Positions 25,059-32,904 of a stretch of 64,000 bases of DNA are shown piece by piece. Position 1 is the stretch's first letter. Each line of letters begins with the position of its first letter. The notes beneath the pieces were generated by a model. The model was given only the letters and a program-made list of their open reading frames with translations, was not told the origin of the DNA and did no database searches. The stretch is from NCBI RefSeq assembly GCF_022811605.1, contig NZ_CP094533.1, forward strand, positions 1,054,001 to 1,118,000, read 5' to 3'. Source of the stretch: Agromyces soli (lineage in GTDB: Bacteria > Actinomycetota > Actinomycetes > Actinomycetales > Microbacteriaceae). The position numbers and the translations under genes were made by a program.

Positions 25059-26357
25059 ATGGTGATCACCGACTGGCCCGAATCGCGCGCTCGTTTCGCG
25101 CGCGCCCGCACCTCGCTCGTCGGGGGCGTCAGCTCCGGTCTGCGCGCCCAGATGCGCCCGCTCCCGCTGAGCTTCGACTCGGCCGACGGCGCGAGGATGA
25201 CGGACGCCGACGGAAACCGCTACCTCGACTACATGCTCGCCTGGGGGCCGCTCTTCCTCGGCCACGGACACCCGGCCGTCGTCGCCGCGGTCGGCGAGCA
25301 GCTGCACCGGGCGCAGGCGTTCGGCGCCGGCCACCGGCTCGAGTACGAGACCGCCGAGCTCCTGCTGGAGATCACGCCGGGCGCCGAGCGGGTGCTCTGG
25401 TCGAACACGGGCTCCGAGGCCGTGCAGGTGGCGTTGCGCCTCGCCCGCGCCGCGACCGGTCGTCAGCGCTTCGTCAAGTTCGCCGGGCACTACCACGGCT
25501 GGCAGGACAACGTCCTGATCAACTACCGCGGCGCGGACGCGCTCGACGATTCCCGGCCCGTCCCCACCTCGGCCGGGCAGTCGGCAGCGGCGATGAGCGA
25601 CGCGCGCATCGCGCGCTGGAACGACCTCGGCTCCCTCGAACGGTTGCTCGCCGACCCGGCGAACGACGTGGGCGCCGTCATCCTCGAGCCGGTGCTCGCG
25701 AACAGCGGGCTGATCGAGCCCGCCCCCGGGTTCCTCCAGAGCGTTCGGGAGCTCTGCGACCGGTACGGCCAGGTGCTCATCTTCGACGAGGTCATCACTG
25801 GTGCGCGGCTCGCCCTCGGCGGGGCGCGGGAGTTCTACGGCGTCATCCCCGATCTCTCGACGATGGCGAAGGGCATCGCGAGCGGGTTCTCCCTCGCCGC
25901 GGTCGTGGGTCGGCGGGACATCCTCGGGCTGGCGCTCGGCGGGGTCGTCCACGCGGGGACCTACAACGGCAGCCCGATCGCGTTGGCCGCAGCGCACGCG
26001 ACCCTTGCGACGCTGCGCGAGACGCGACCGCACGCGCACGCCTCGGCGCTCGCCGCCACCCTGGCGACGGGGCTCGCCTCGGCGTTCGCTCGCGCCGGTC
26101 TGCCGGCGACCGCCCACGCGGTCGGCCCGATCGCGCAGCTGGTGCTCGGCCCGGAGCGGCCGGTCGGCGTCGAGGACTACCTGGCGAGCGACTTCGCGGC
26201 GTACGACGACGTCCTCGAGGCCATGGCGGCGAGAGGCTCGCTCGGCCTGCCCGGCGGACGATGGTACGTGTCCGCGGCGCACACCGCCGACGACATCGCC
26301 GAGACGGTCGCGGCCGCCGAGTCCGCCGCGGCCGCCCTCGCGGGCGCGCGGTCGTGA
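25059..26357 (+). CDS. Class III aminotransferase (glutamate-1-semialdehyde aminomutase-like)
   Basis: This 432-residue PLP enzyme resembles GSA aminomutase. It has LVGGVSSGLRAQM near the start, DADGNRYLDYMLAWGPLFLGHGHP, SNTGSEAVQVALRLARAATGR, the GHYHGWQD segment, IFDEVITG and the PLP lysine in STMAKGIASG. The family includes omega-transaminases, so it could move an amino group in pathway intermediates. Being embedded in a catabolic operon, it is not likely to be the haem-synthesis HemL. The start is 5 bases after the permease stop; the stop overlaps the next start as GTGA. Confidence 0.9.
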   Translation: MVITDWPESRARFARARTSLVGGVSSGLRAQMRPLPLSFDSADGARMTDADGNRYLDYMLAWGPLFLGHGHPAVVAAVGEQLHRAQAFGAGHRLEYETAELLLEITPGAERVLWSNTGSEAVQVALRLARAATGRQRFVKFAGHYHGWQDNVLINYRGADALDDSRPVPTSAGQSAAAMSDARIARWNDLGSLERLLADPANDVGAVILEPVLANSGLIEPAPGFLQSVRELCDRYGQVLIFDEVITGARLALGGAREFYGVIPDLSTMAKGIASGFSLAAVVGRRDILGLALGGVVHAGTYNGSPIALAAAHATLATLRETRPHAHASALAATLATGLASAFARAGLPATAHAVGPIAQLVLGPERPVGVEDYLASDFAAYDDVLEAMAARGSLGLPGGRWYVSAAHTADDIAETVAAAESAAAALAGARS

Positions 26358-28912
26358 GAGCCGCCGTCGCCGTCGCCGCGATCCCGGTTCCGGTCGGCAT
26401 CCCGATCGGAGGCAACGCCCGCGCCGACAAGGGCGCGCGGGGCGTGCACGACCCCGTCACGGTCACCGTGCTCGCGGTCGAGGGCGAGGGCGGCACGATC
26501 GCCCTCGCCCAGCTCGACCTCATCGGGCTCTCCACAGGCCTCCTCGAGGCCGTCGACGTCGGAGTCCGGGCGGCGGCGGGCGGCAGTGCGATCGAGGTCG
26601 TGCTCTGCGCCACCCACACGCACTCCGCGCCGGACGTGCTGCGCGGCTTCGGCTTCGACGACCACGACTACGCCGCCGTCGACGCGTGGGAGGCGGTCGC
26701 CTCCGAGATCGTGATCGCCACGGTGCTCCGAGCGGCCGCCGGCCTCGAGGACGCCGAGCTCCGCCTCGGCCTCGGCCGGGTGCCGGGCGTCGCGCACAAC
26801 CGCCGGCTGCTCCGCGCCGACGGCAGCATCCGGATGAACTGGACGGACGCCGAGGGCGGCGCCGCCGAGCGGCCGGCCGAGCTCGTCGACGAGGAGCTGA
26901 CCGTCGTCCGCATCGCGGGTACCGGCGGGACGCTCGGCGTCGTCGTCCACTTCGCCCTGCACCCGGCGGTCCTCGTCGGGCTCGACGGCAAGATCTCGGC
27001 CGACTGGGTGCATTTCCTGCGCGAGCGCGTGCGCGCGGTGGTCGGCGACGTGCCCGTGCTCTTCCTGAACGGCGCGATGGGCGACGTGAACCACATCGGG
27101 CCCGGCGCGGTCCGCCGCGAGACGGGCTTCGCCGAGGCGGAGCGCGTGGGACGGGCGATCGCGGACGTCGCGCTCGCCGTCCTCGACGGGCCCGGCGAGG
27201 CGCTCGGTGGACGGCCCGAACTCGTGCGTCGGCGGTACCGGCTCCGGCAGCGCGTCCCGGCGCCGGAGGACCTCGCCGCCGCCGCGGCGCTCGTCGAAGC
27301 CGCGGGCGGCGTGCAGGCGGACGCGCTCGACGGCATCCCGCCGCTCGCGTATGCGCACTGGACCGTCCGGCGCGGCGTAGCGCTCGCCGAGGAGCTCGAG
27401 GTCGACGCAGCGGTGCTCCGACTCGGGCGGCTCGCGCTCGTGCTTCTGCCGTTCGAGGTCTTCACGCGGTTCGGGCTCGAACTGCGCCGGACGACGCCCC
27501 ACCTCGTGGCGAAGCTCGTGAGCCTCGGCGCCGGCCCCTACTTCGGCTATCTGCCGACCGCCGAGGCGTTCGACCAGGGCGGATACGAGCCGACGCTCGG
27601 GACGAGCACGATCGCGCGCGGTGAAGGCGAGGCACTCCTCGCGGCCGTCGCCGCCGAGTTGGACGCCCTCGAGGACCGACCGCTGCGTGGCGACGAGAAG
27701 TCCTGCCAGCCGGGCTGGTCCGGGCTGAGCTCGCGGACACTCCGAGGGAGGCGCCTGAAGCTCGCAGAGCTCCGCACGCCGCAGCTGCTGCTCGAGGGGG
27801 CCGCCCTGCGCCACAATCTCGACGCGATGGCGAATTGGGCCCGCGTTCGCGGGGCCCTGCTCGCGCCGCACGGCAAGACGACGATGGCCCCGCAGCTCTG
27901 GCGGCGGCAGCTCGACCGCGGGGGGTGGGGGATCACCGTCACGACCCGTCAGCAGGCCGAGGTGGCCGTCACCGCCGGCGTGCCGGCGGTGCAGCTCGCG
28001 ATGCCGGTCGCCGAGGCGACCTTCGCAGACTGGATCGTCGCGTCGTCATCCGCCGCCGACCGTCGGGGGACCCGCTTCCTCTGCTGGGTGGACTCCGTCG
28101 TCGTCGTCGAGCTCCTCGGTGCAGCGGTGCGCCGTGCGCCGGGGGCCCGACCCCTCGACGTCCTCGTCGAGCTGGGGCACGACGGCGGGCGCACCGGCGC
28201 GCGCGGCGGCGCGGCGGCGCTGCGCCTCGCGGAAGCGATCGTGGCCGAGCCCGGCCTCGCGCTGCGCGGGATCGCCGGGTACGAGGGCACCGCAGCCCAC
28301 GGCGGGGACGCCGCGTCGCTGGACGCCGTCGACGGCTTCCTCCGCGAGCTCGCCGAGGCCGCCGCGGCCGTCGGTGGAATGATCGACGGCGACACGCTCG
28401 TGTCGGTCGGCGGCAGCGCGTACTTCGACCGGGTGGTGGCGATCCTCGGGGCATGTCCCGGCCTCCGCCTGATGCTCCGCAGTGGCGGATACGTCACGCA
28501 CGACGAGGGCTACTACGCGGGTGTCACCCCCTCTGTGAGGGCGGCCGGGCCGGCGCTCCGACCGGCCATCACGGTCTGGACCCGGATCGTGTCCGTCCCG
28601 GAGCCGGGCCTCGCCCTGATCGACGCAGGGCGCCGCGACCTGCCGTACGACGAGGGCCTCCCCGTCCCGAAGCTGCACCTGCACGACGGCCGGCCCGTCG
28701 CGCTCGAGGAGTGCGAGCTCGTGGCCCTGAACGACCAGCACGGCTTCGTGCGGTTCCCGGCCGGGCTCGGGCTCCGCGTCGGGGAGCTGCTCGGGCTCGG
28801 GATCTCCCACCCGTGCGCCGCGCTCGACCGCTGGGGCGCGCTGCCGGTCGTTGCGAGCGACGCCGACGGCACGATCGAGATGGAGGAACTGCTGTGGACG
28901 CACTTCGGCTGA
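26354..28912 (+). CDS. Fusion: neutral-ceramidase-like domain plus PLP-dependent amino acid deaminase/D-threonine aldolase-like domain
   Basis: One open frame encodes 852 residues with two unrelated domains. Residues about 1-450 resemble the neutral ceramidase N-terminal domain (CATHTHSAPD, HFALHPAVLVG, LNGAMGDVNH), a zinc amidase. Residues about 468-852 resemble alanine-racemase-fold amino acid deaminases: LRTPQLLLEGAALRHN, then APHGKTTMAP with PLP lysine Lys508. At the joint GAGGGAGG (27744-27751) sits just before a CTGA at 27755-27758, mimicking the nTGA junctions elsewhere in this operon. It may be a true fusion, an internal CTG start, or two genes merged by an indel. Confidence 0.75.
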   Translation: MRAAVAVAAIPVPVGIPIGGNARADKGARGVHDPVTVTVLAVEGEGGTIALAQLDLIGLSTGLLEAVDVGVRAAAGGSAIEVVLCATHTHSAPDVLRGFGFDDHDYAAVDAWEAVASEIVIATVLRAAAGLEDAELRLGLGRVPGVAHNRRLLRADGSIRMNWTDAEGGAAERPAELVDEELTVVRIAGTGGTLGVVVHFALHPAVLVGLDGKISADWVHFLRERVRAVVGDVPVLFLNGAMGDVNHIGPGAVRRETGFAEAERVGRAIADVALAVLDGPGEALGGRPELVRRRYRLRQRVPAPEDLAAAAALVEAAGGVQADALDGIPPLAYAHWTVRRGVALAEELEVDAAVLRLGRLALVLLPFEVFTRFGLELRRTTPHLVAKLVSLGAGPYFGYLPTAEAFDQGGYEPTLGTSTIARGEGEALLAAVAAELDALEDRPLRGDEKSCQPGWSGLSSRTLRGRRLKLAELRTPQLLLEGAALRHNLDAMANWARVRGALLAPHGKTTMAPQLWRRQLDRGGWGITVTTRQQAEVAVTAGVPAVQLAMPVAEATFADWIVASSSAADRRGTRFLCWVDSVVVVELLGAAVRRAPGARPLDVLVELGHDGGRTGARGGAAALRLAEAIVAEPGLALRGIAGYEGTAAHGGDAASLDAVDGFLRELAEAAAAVGGMIDGDTLVSVGGSAYFDRVVAILGACPGLRLMLRSGGYVTHDEGYYAGVTPSVRAAGPALRPAITVWTRIVSVPEPGLALIDAGRRDLPYDEGLPVPKLHLHDGRPVALEECELVALNDQHGFVRFPAGLGLRVGELLGLGISHPCAALDRWGALPVVASDADGTIEMEELLWTHFG

Positions 28913-29703
28913 ACCCCGGTGGCGGCGACGTCGCGTTCGACTTCGGGGGGCGTCGCGTGCTCGTCACGGGCGGGGCATCCGGGATCGGCCTGACGATCGC
29001 CGCGCGGTTCGCGGCGGCGGGGGCGCACCCCGTCGTGGTCGACGTCGACGAGGACGCGCTCGCCGCGGTCTGCGGGCTCGTCCCGGGAGCGACGGCCATC
29101 CGTCTCGACGTCACGGACGCCGCCGCGGTGACCGACTTCGCCGCTGCGCACGGACCCTTCGACGTCGCCGTCAACAACGCCATGATCTGCGGCGACGACG
29201 ACTTCCTCAGTGCCACGCCCGAGCAGCTCCGCCGGGAGGTCGACGTGAACCTCGTGGCGCCCATGCTCGTCACGCGGGCCGTGCTGCCGGCCATGGTCGA
29301 CCGGGGAGCCGGCGCGATCGTCAACGTATCCTCGATCAACGCGCTCCAGCACCTCGGCAACGAGGCGTATTCGGCCGCCAAAGCCGGCCTCCAGAGCCTC
29401 ACCCGTTCCGTGGCGACCGAGTACGGCCGGCACGGCGTCCGCTGCAACGCGATCGCACTCGGCACTGTGGACACGCCGTACTGGTCGGAGCGGCGCGCCG
29501 CCGACCCGGGTGTGCTCGACCGACTGGAGCGCTGGTACCCCCTGCGGCGGATCGGCACGCCGGAGGACGCCGCGGCGGCCGTGCTTTTCTTCGCCTCGAG
29601 CGCGGCCCGCTGGATCACCGGGGCCGTGCTCACCGTCGACGGCGGCTTCACCGCGGGCAACCTGCGGATGTCCGACGACATCCACGGGGAACGACGTGAC
29701 TGA
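28894..29703 (+). CDS. SDR-family oxidoreductase (island SDR 3)
   Basis: This 269-residue short-chain dehydrogenase has TGGASGIGLT, DVDED, LDVTDAAA, NNAM (in place of NNAG), the catalytic EAYSAAKAG and the C-terminal GAVLTVDGGF. The GTG at 28894 is preceded by GGAGG with a 7-base spacer and overlaps the previous gene by 19 bases. The overlap implies coupled translation with the fusion gene. It is more distant from the other two island SDRs, so it likely acts on a different hydroxyl group. Confidence 0.87.
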   Translation: MDALRLNPGGGDVAFDFGGRRVLVTGGASGIGLTIAARFAAAGAHPVVVDVDEDALAAVCGLVPGATAIRLDVTDAAAVTDFAAAHGPFDVAVNNAMICGDDDFLSATPEQLRREVDVNLVAPMLVTRAVLPAMVDRGAGAIVNVSSINALQHLGNEAYSAAKAGLQSLTRSVATEYGRHGVRCNAIALGTVDTPYWSERRAADPGVLDRLERWYPLRRIGTPEDAAAAVLFFASSAARWITGAVLTVDGGFTAGNLRMSDDIHGERRD

Positions 29704-31306
29704 CGGCAGCCTGCTCGTCCGCGACGCCCGGGTGCTCGCCGGTGACGAGCTCGTCCGCGCCGACGTGCGCATCGACGGCGAGCGGATCGGCGAGCTGGGC
29801 CCGGTCGGCACGCTGACCGCGCCCGAAGTGCTCGATGCAGGAGGCCGACTCGTGCTGCCTGGCTTCGTCGATGCGCACAGCCATGCGGACGGCGCCGTCT
29901 TCGCCGAGGGCGTGCAGCTCGCGCTGCTCCGGCAGGGCGTCACCTCCATCGTCATCGGGCAGGACGGCGTCTCGTACGCCCCCGGCGATGGCGCCTACGC
30001 GCGCGAGTACTTCGGCGCGCTCCTCGGCGACCACCCGGGATACCGGGGCGGCGGGATCGCGGAGCTGCTGGCCGGCTACGACGGGACCAGCCCCATCAAC
30101 GTCGCCGCGCTCGCCCCCCTCGGCACGATCCGGCACGGGGTCATGGGCGACCGCGCCGACGCCCCCACCGCGCGCGAGCTCGGCGCCATGCGCGATGCGG
30201 TGGCGGCCGCCATGCAGGAGGGGGCCGTCGGCGCCTCGAGCGGGCTCGACTACTTCCCCGGCGCGCACGCGAGCGACGCGGAGCTCGCCGCCCTGCTGCA
30301 GCCGGTCGCCGCGGTCGACGGCGTCTATGTGACGCACATGCGGCACGGCTACGAGTCACAGGTCGGGATCGGCGTCGCCGAGGTCGCCGGGATCTGCCGT
30401 GAAGCGCGGGTCCGCGGGCACGTCTCGCACCTGCACGGCCCGCTCCCGCTCGTCCGGCGGGCGCTCGCCGAGGCCTCCGCGAGCGGCGTCGAGCTCAGCT
30501 TCGACTCCTACCCCTACGCCCGCGGCTGCACCCTCCTCGCGATGGCGGTGCTGCCGGCGGAGCGGCTCAGCCGCGGACCTGCCGCCGCCCTCCGCTGGCT
30601 GTCTACCCGCAGCGCGCAGCGCTGGCTGGTCGAGGAGTGGCTGCCCGGACTCGGCCACCGCCCGGATGTCGGGACGGACTGGCCCGCGCTGCTGACCGTC
30701 GCGGGCGTCGAGCGGGCCGAGGACGCGTGGGTCACCGGCCTCACGATCCGGGCGGCCGCGGCGCGCACCGGCAAAACCCCCGAAGCATTCGTCGTCCGCC
30801 TGCTGGCCGAGAACGCGTTGAACGTCACGGCCGTGATGGCGGTGCCGTCGCCGCGTCCGTGGAACGTGCTCGCGCGGATCGCCGAGCTGCCCGGGCATGT
30901 GGCCGGCTCCGACGGGATCTACATCGGCGGCGCGCCGCACCCGCGGGGCTGGTCCACTTTCACCCGGTTCTTCCTGCGGAAGGTGGTCCAGTCCGGCGAG
31001 TGGAGCGTCGCGGAGGCCGTCGAGCACCTGAGCGCTCGCGCCGCGCGGCGCTTCGATCTCGGTGCACGGGGCCGCGTCGCCCGGGGTTGGACCGCCGATC
31101 TCGTGCTGCTCGACCCCGCCGCGCTCGTCGACGCCGCCGGCTACGGGGCGCCGCTCGTGTCCGGCGGCGTCGACGACGTCCTCGTCGGAGGCCGCCTCGT
31201 CCTGCGGGACGGTCGCCTCACCGGCGAGCACGCCGGGCGAGGCATCCGCCGGTCCCGGATCCGCACCCCCCACGACCCCATCGAACAGGAGCCGCTCCAT
31301 GTCTGA
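29696..31306 (+). CDS. N-acyl-D-amino-acid deacylase family amidohydrolase
   Basis: This 536-residue protein has the D-aminoacylase layout: a small beta domain, DAHSHAD as metal motif, TSIVIGQDGVSYAP, GASSGLDYFPG, VTHMRHGYE, HVSHLHG, and a C-terminal domain ending with GWTADLVLLDP. Classical D-aminoacylases have a zinc-binding cysteine where this protein has Asp (GQDG), which marks a distinct subfamily. It should release D-amino acids from N-acyl precursors. The GTG at 29696 overlaps the SDR gene by 8 bases. RidA follows with another 8-base overlap. Confidence 0.86.
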   Translation: MTDGSLLVRDARVLAGDELVRADVRIDGERIGELGPVGTLTAPEVLDAGGRLVLPGFVDAHSHADGAVFAEGVQLALLRQGVTSIVIGQDGVSYAPGDGAYAREYFGALLGDHPGYRGGGIAELLAGYDGTSPINVAALAPLGTIRHGVMGDRADAPTARELGAMRDAVAAAMQEGAVGASSGLDYFPGAHASDAELAALLQPVAAVDGVYVTHMRHGYESQVGIGVAEVAGICREARVRGHVSHLHGPLPLVRRALAEASASGVELSFDSYPYARGCTLLAMAVLPAERLSRGPAAALRWLSTRSAQRWLVEEWLPGLGHRPDVGTDWPALLTVAGVERAEDAWVTGLTIRAAAARTGKTPEAFVVRLLAENALNVTAVMAVPSPRPWNVLARIAELPGHVAGSDGIYIGGAPHPRGWSTFTRFFLRKVVQSGEWSVAEAVEHLSARAARRFDLGARGRVARGWTADLVLLDPAALVDAAGYGAPLVSGGVDDVLVGGRLVLRDGRLTGEHAGRGIRRSRIRTPHDPIEQEPLHV

Positions 31307-31676
31307 CTCGTCCACCGAGCCCCGCTACCCGGCCGCAGACGGGCCGTACGCCGCGTCGTCCCGAGCGGGAGACCTGCTCTTCCTCGCGGGGCAGGGCCCG
31401 TTCCTCCCCGACGGCGCGCTCGTCGAGGGGCCGTTCGCCGAGCAGGTGCGCCAGACGTTCCGCAACCTCGACGCGGTCGCGCGGGACGCCGGGTCGTCGC
31501 TCGCCTCGGCCGTGCGCGTCGGTGCGTACCTCAGCACCATGAACCACTACGAGGAGTTCAACCGGGTCATGGCCGAGTTCTTCCCGCACACCAGGCCGGC
31601 CCGCACCACGATCCCGGTGGACCTCCGCGGCTTCGACGTCGAGATCGACGCCGTCATCGACCTGGCGAGGCGGTGA
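31299..31676 (+). CDS. RidA family enamine/imine deaminase
   Basis: This 125-residue protein matches RidA/YjgF. It has GDLLFLAGQGPFLPDG, FRNLDAVARDAGSSLASAVRVGAYLSTM, and the C-terminal ARTTIPVDLRGFDVEIDAVI, where the conserved Arg and Glu bind the imine. RidA hydrolyses reactive enamines made by PLP-dependent deaminases, so it fits beside the deaminase-like domain and the D-aminoacylase. It is translationally coupled to the upstream gene. The next gene begins 4 bases after its stop. Confidence 0.92.
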   Translation: MSDSSTEPRYPAADGPYAASSRAGDLLFLAGQGPFLPDGALVEGPFAEQVRQTFRNLDAVARDAGSSLASAVRVGAYLSTMNHYEEFNRVMAEFFPHTRPARTTIPVDLRGFDVEIDAVIDLARR

Positions 31677-31680
31677 CCGG

Positions 31681-31971
31681 ATGGCCGAGTACCTGGTGCG
31701 GCTGACGATCGGCGAGGAGCCGCCGGCCGAACTCGCTGCCGAGCTCCGCGCGGCCGAAGCGGAGCGTGCCGCGGCGCTCGCCCGCGACGGCGCGCTGATT
31801 CGACTCTGGCGGCCCGAAGGTCAGGCCGGGAACATCGGGCTCTGGCGGGCGGAGAACGTGTCGCGGCTCCGCGAGCACCTGGCGTCGCTGCCGCTCGCCC
31901 CGTACCTCCGGACCGAGGTCATGCCCCTCGAACCGCACCCCTACGATCCGGCCGGGGAGGTCGCAGCATGA
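31681..31971 (+). CDS. Muconolactone isomerase-like protein
   Basis: This 96-residue protein aligns with the muconolactone delta-isomerase family. It has MAEYLVRLTI, the EAERAAALARDGALIRLWR segment, and SLPLAPYLRTEVMPLEPHPYDP at the end. Family members are dimeric-barrel proteins that shift double bonds in lactones. No other beta-ketoadipate gene is present, so the substrate is probably another unsaturated lactone or 2-oxoacid. Its last four bases overlap the FAH-family start as ATGA. Confidence 0.8.
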   Translation: MAEYLVRLTIGEEPPAELAAELRAAEAERAAALARDGALIRLWRPEGQAGNIGLWRAENVSRLREHLASLPLAPYLRTEVMPLEPHPYDPAGEVAA

Positions 31972-32819
31972 GATTCCTCCGCATCGGTCCCGCCGGCGCC
32001 GAGCGCCCGGTCGCGGTCGATCGCACCGGTGCCGCGTACGGGCTGCGCCCGCTCACCGAAGACATCACCGCCGAGTTCCTCGCCGCGGAACCCGCTCCAC
32101 GCACGGCGGCCGCGATCGCGGCCGGCCGCCTCCCACGCATCGAGCTCGCGGGCGAACGGATCGGGGCTCCGCTCGCCCGGGCCGCGTCGATCATCTGCAT
32201 CGGCATGAACTACGCCGCGCACGCGGCGGAGTCGGGCGCCGCGCCGCCCCCGGAGCCGGTCGTCTTCTTCAAGAAGCCGAACACGATGGTCGGTCCGAAC
32301 GATCCGATCGAGCTGCCGCCCGGCTCGCTGCACCTCGACTGGGAGGTCGAGCTCGCCGTGGTGATCGGGCGGCCCGCACGCGGCCTCGACCCGGCCGCCG
32401 ACCCGCTCGAGCTGGTCGCCGGCTATGCCCTCACGAACGATCTCAGCGAGCGCGAGCTGCAGCTCGACCGTTCGGGCGGGCAGTGGTCGAAGGGGAAGTG
32501 CGCGCCCGGCTTCGCTCCGCTCGGTCCGTGGATCGCGACCCCGGACGAGTTCGCCGACGTGCAGCGGATCGCGCTGCGGAGCTGGGTGAACGACGAGCCC
32601 AGGCAGGACTCGACGACCGCCGACATGGTCTTCCCCGTCGCCGAGATCCTCCGCGACCTGCTCGCGTGCATGCCGCTCGAGCCCGGTGACGTCATCCTGA
32701 CCGGGACCCCGGAGGGCGTCGCGCTCTCGGGTCGATTCCCGTACTTGCGTGCTGGCGACCGGGTGCGGATGTCGGCCGACGGCCTCGGCGAGATCGAGCA
32801 GCTCGTCGTCGCGCGCTGA
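31968..32819 (+). CDS. Fumarylacetoacetate hydrolase family protein
   Basis: This 283-residue hydrolase has the FAH domain: CIGMNYAAHAAESG, PVVFFKKPNTMVGPNDPI, the metal ligands in LDWEVELAVVIG, YALTNDLSERELQ, and LTGTPEGVALS. The FAH family includes 2,4-diketo-3-deoxy-L-rhamnonate and fuconate hydrolases that cleave diketo-acids into pyruvate and an aldehyde or acid. That role would fit the SDRs and the amidohydrolase in the same island. It is the last gene of the 17-kb plus-strand operon; no clear terminator follows before the next gene. Confidence 0.9.
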   Translation: MRFLRIGPAGAERPVAVDRTGAAYGLRPLTEDITAEFLAAEPAPRTAAAIAAGRLPRIELAGERIGAPLARAASIICIGMNYAAHAAESGAAPPPEPVVFFKKPNTMVGPNDPIELPPGSLHLDWEVELAVVIGRPARGLDPAADPLELVAGYALTNDLSERELQLDRSGGQWSKGKCAPGFAPLGPWIATPDEFADVQRIALRSWVNDEPRQDSTTADMVFPVAEILRDLLACMPLEPGDVILTGTPEGVALSGRFPYLRAGDRVRMSADGLGEIEQLVVAR

Positions 32820-32859
32820 GCCGCCGCTCATCGATCGCGGCGGCGAGGTCCGCCGATCC

Positions 32860-32869
32860 TGTCAACCCC
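32860..32869 (+). promoter_or_regulatory. TGTCAACCCC motif upstream of the FAD/Rieske gene
   Basis: TGTCAACCCC lies 35 bases before the ATG at 32905. It is the same motif as at 9599-9608 and nearly the same as at 34429-34438. All occurrences precede stress-type genes. No convincing -10 element could be assigned. Confidence 0.35.
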
Positions 32870-32904
32870 GTGCGGAACGGCGGCGGCTCGCCGAGCATGG
32901 GGCC

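Noticed and set aside
25059..26357. Assignment of the aminotransferase as HemL for haem synthesis
   Set aside because: It sits inside a catabolic operon with no other haem genes, and GSA-like aminotransferases are commonly used in other pathways.
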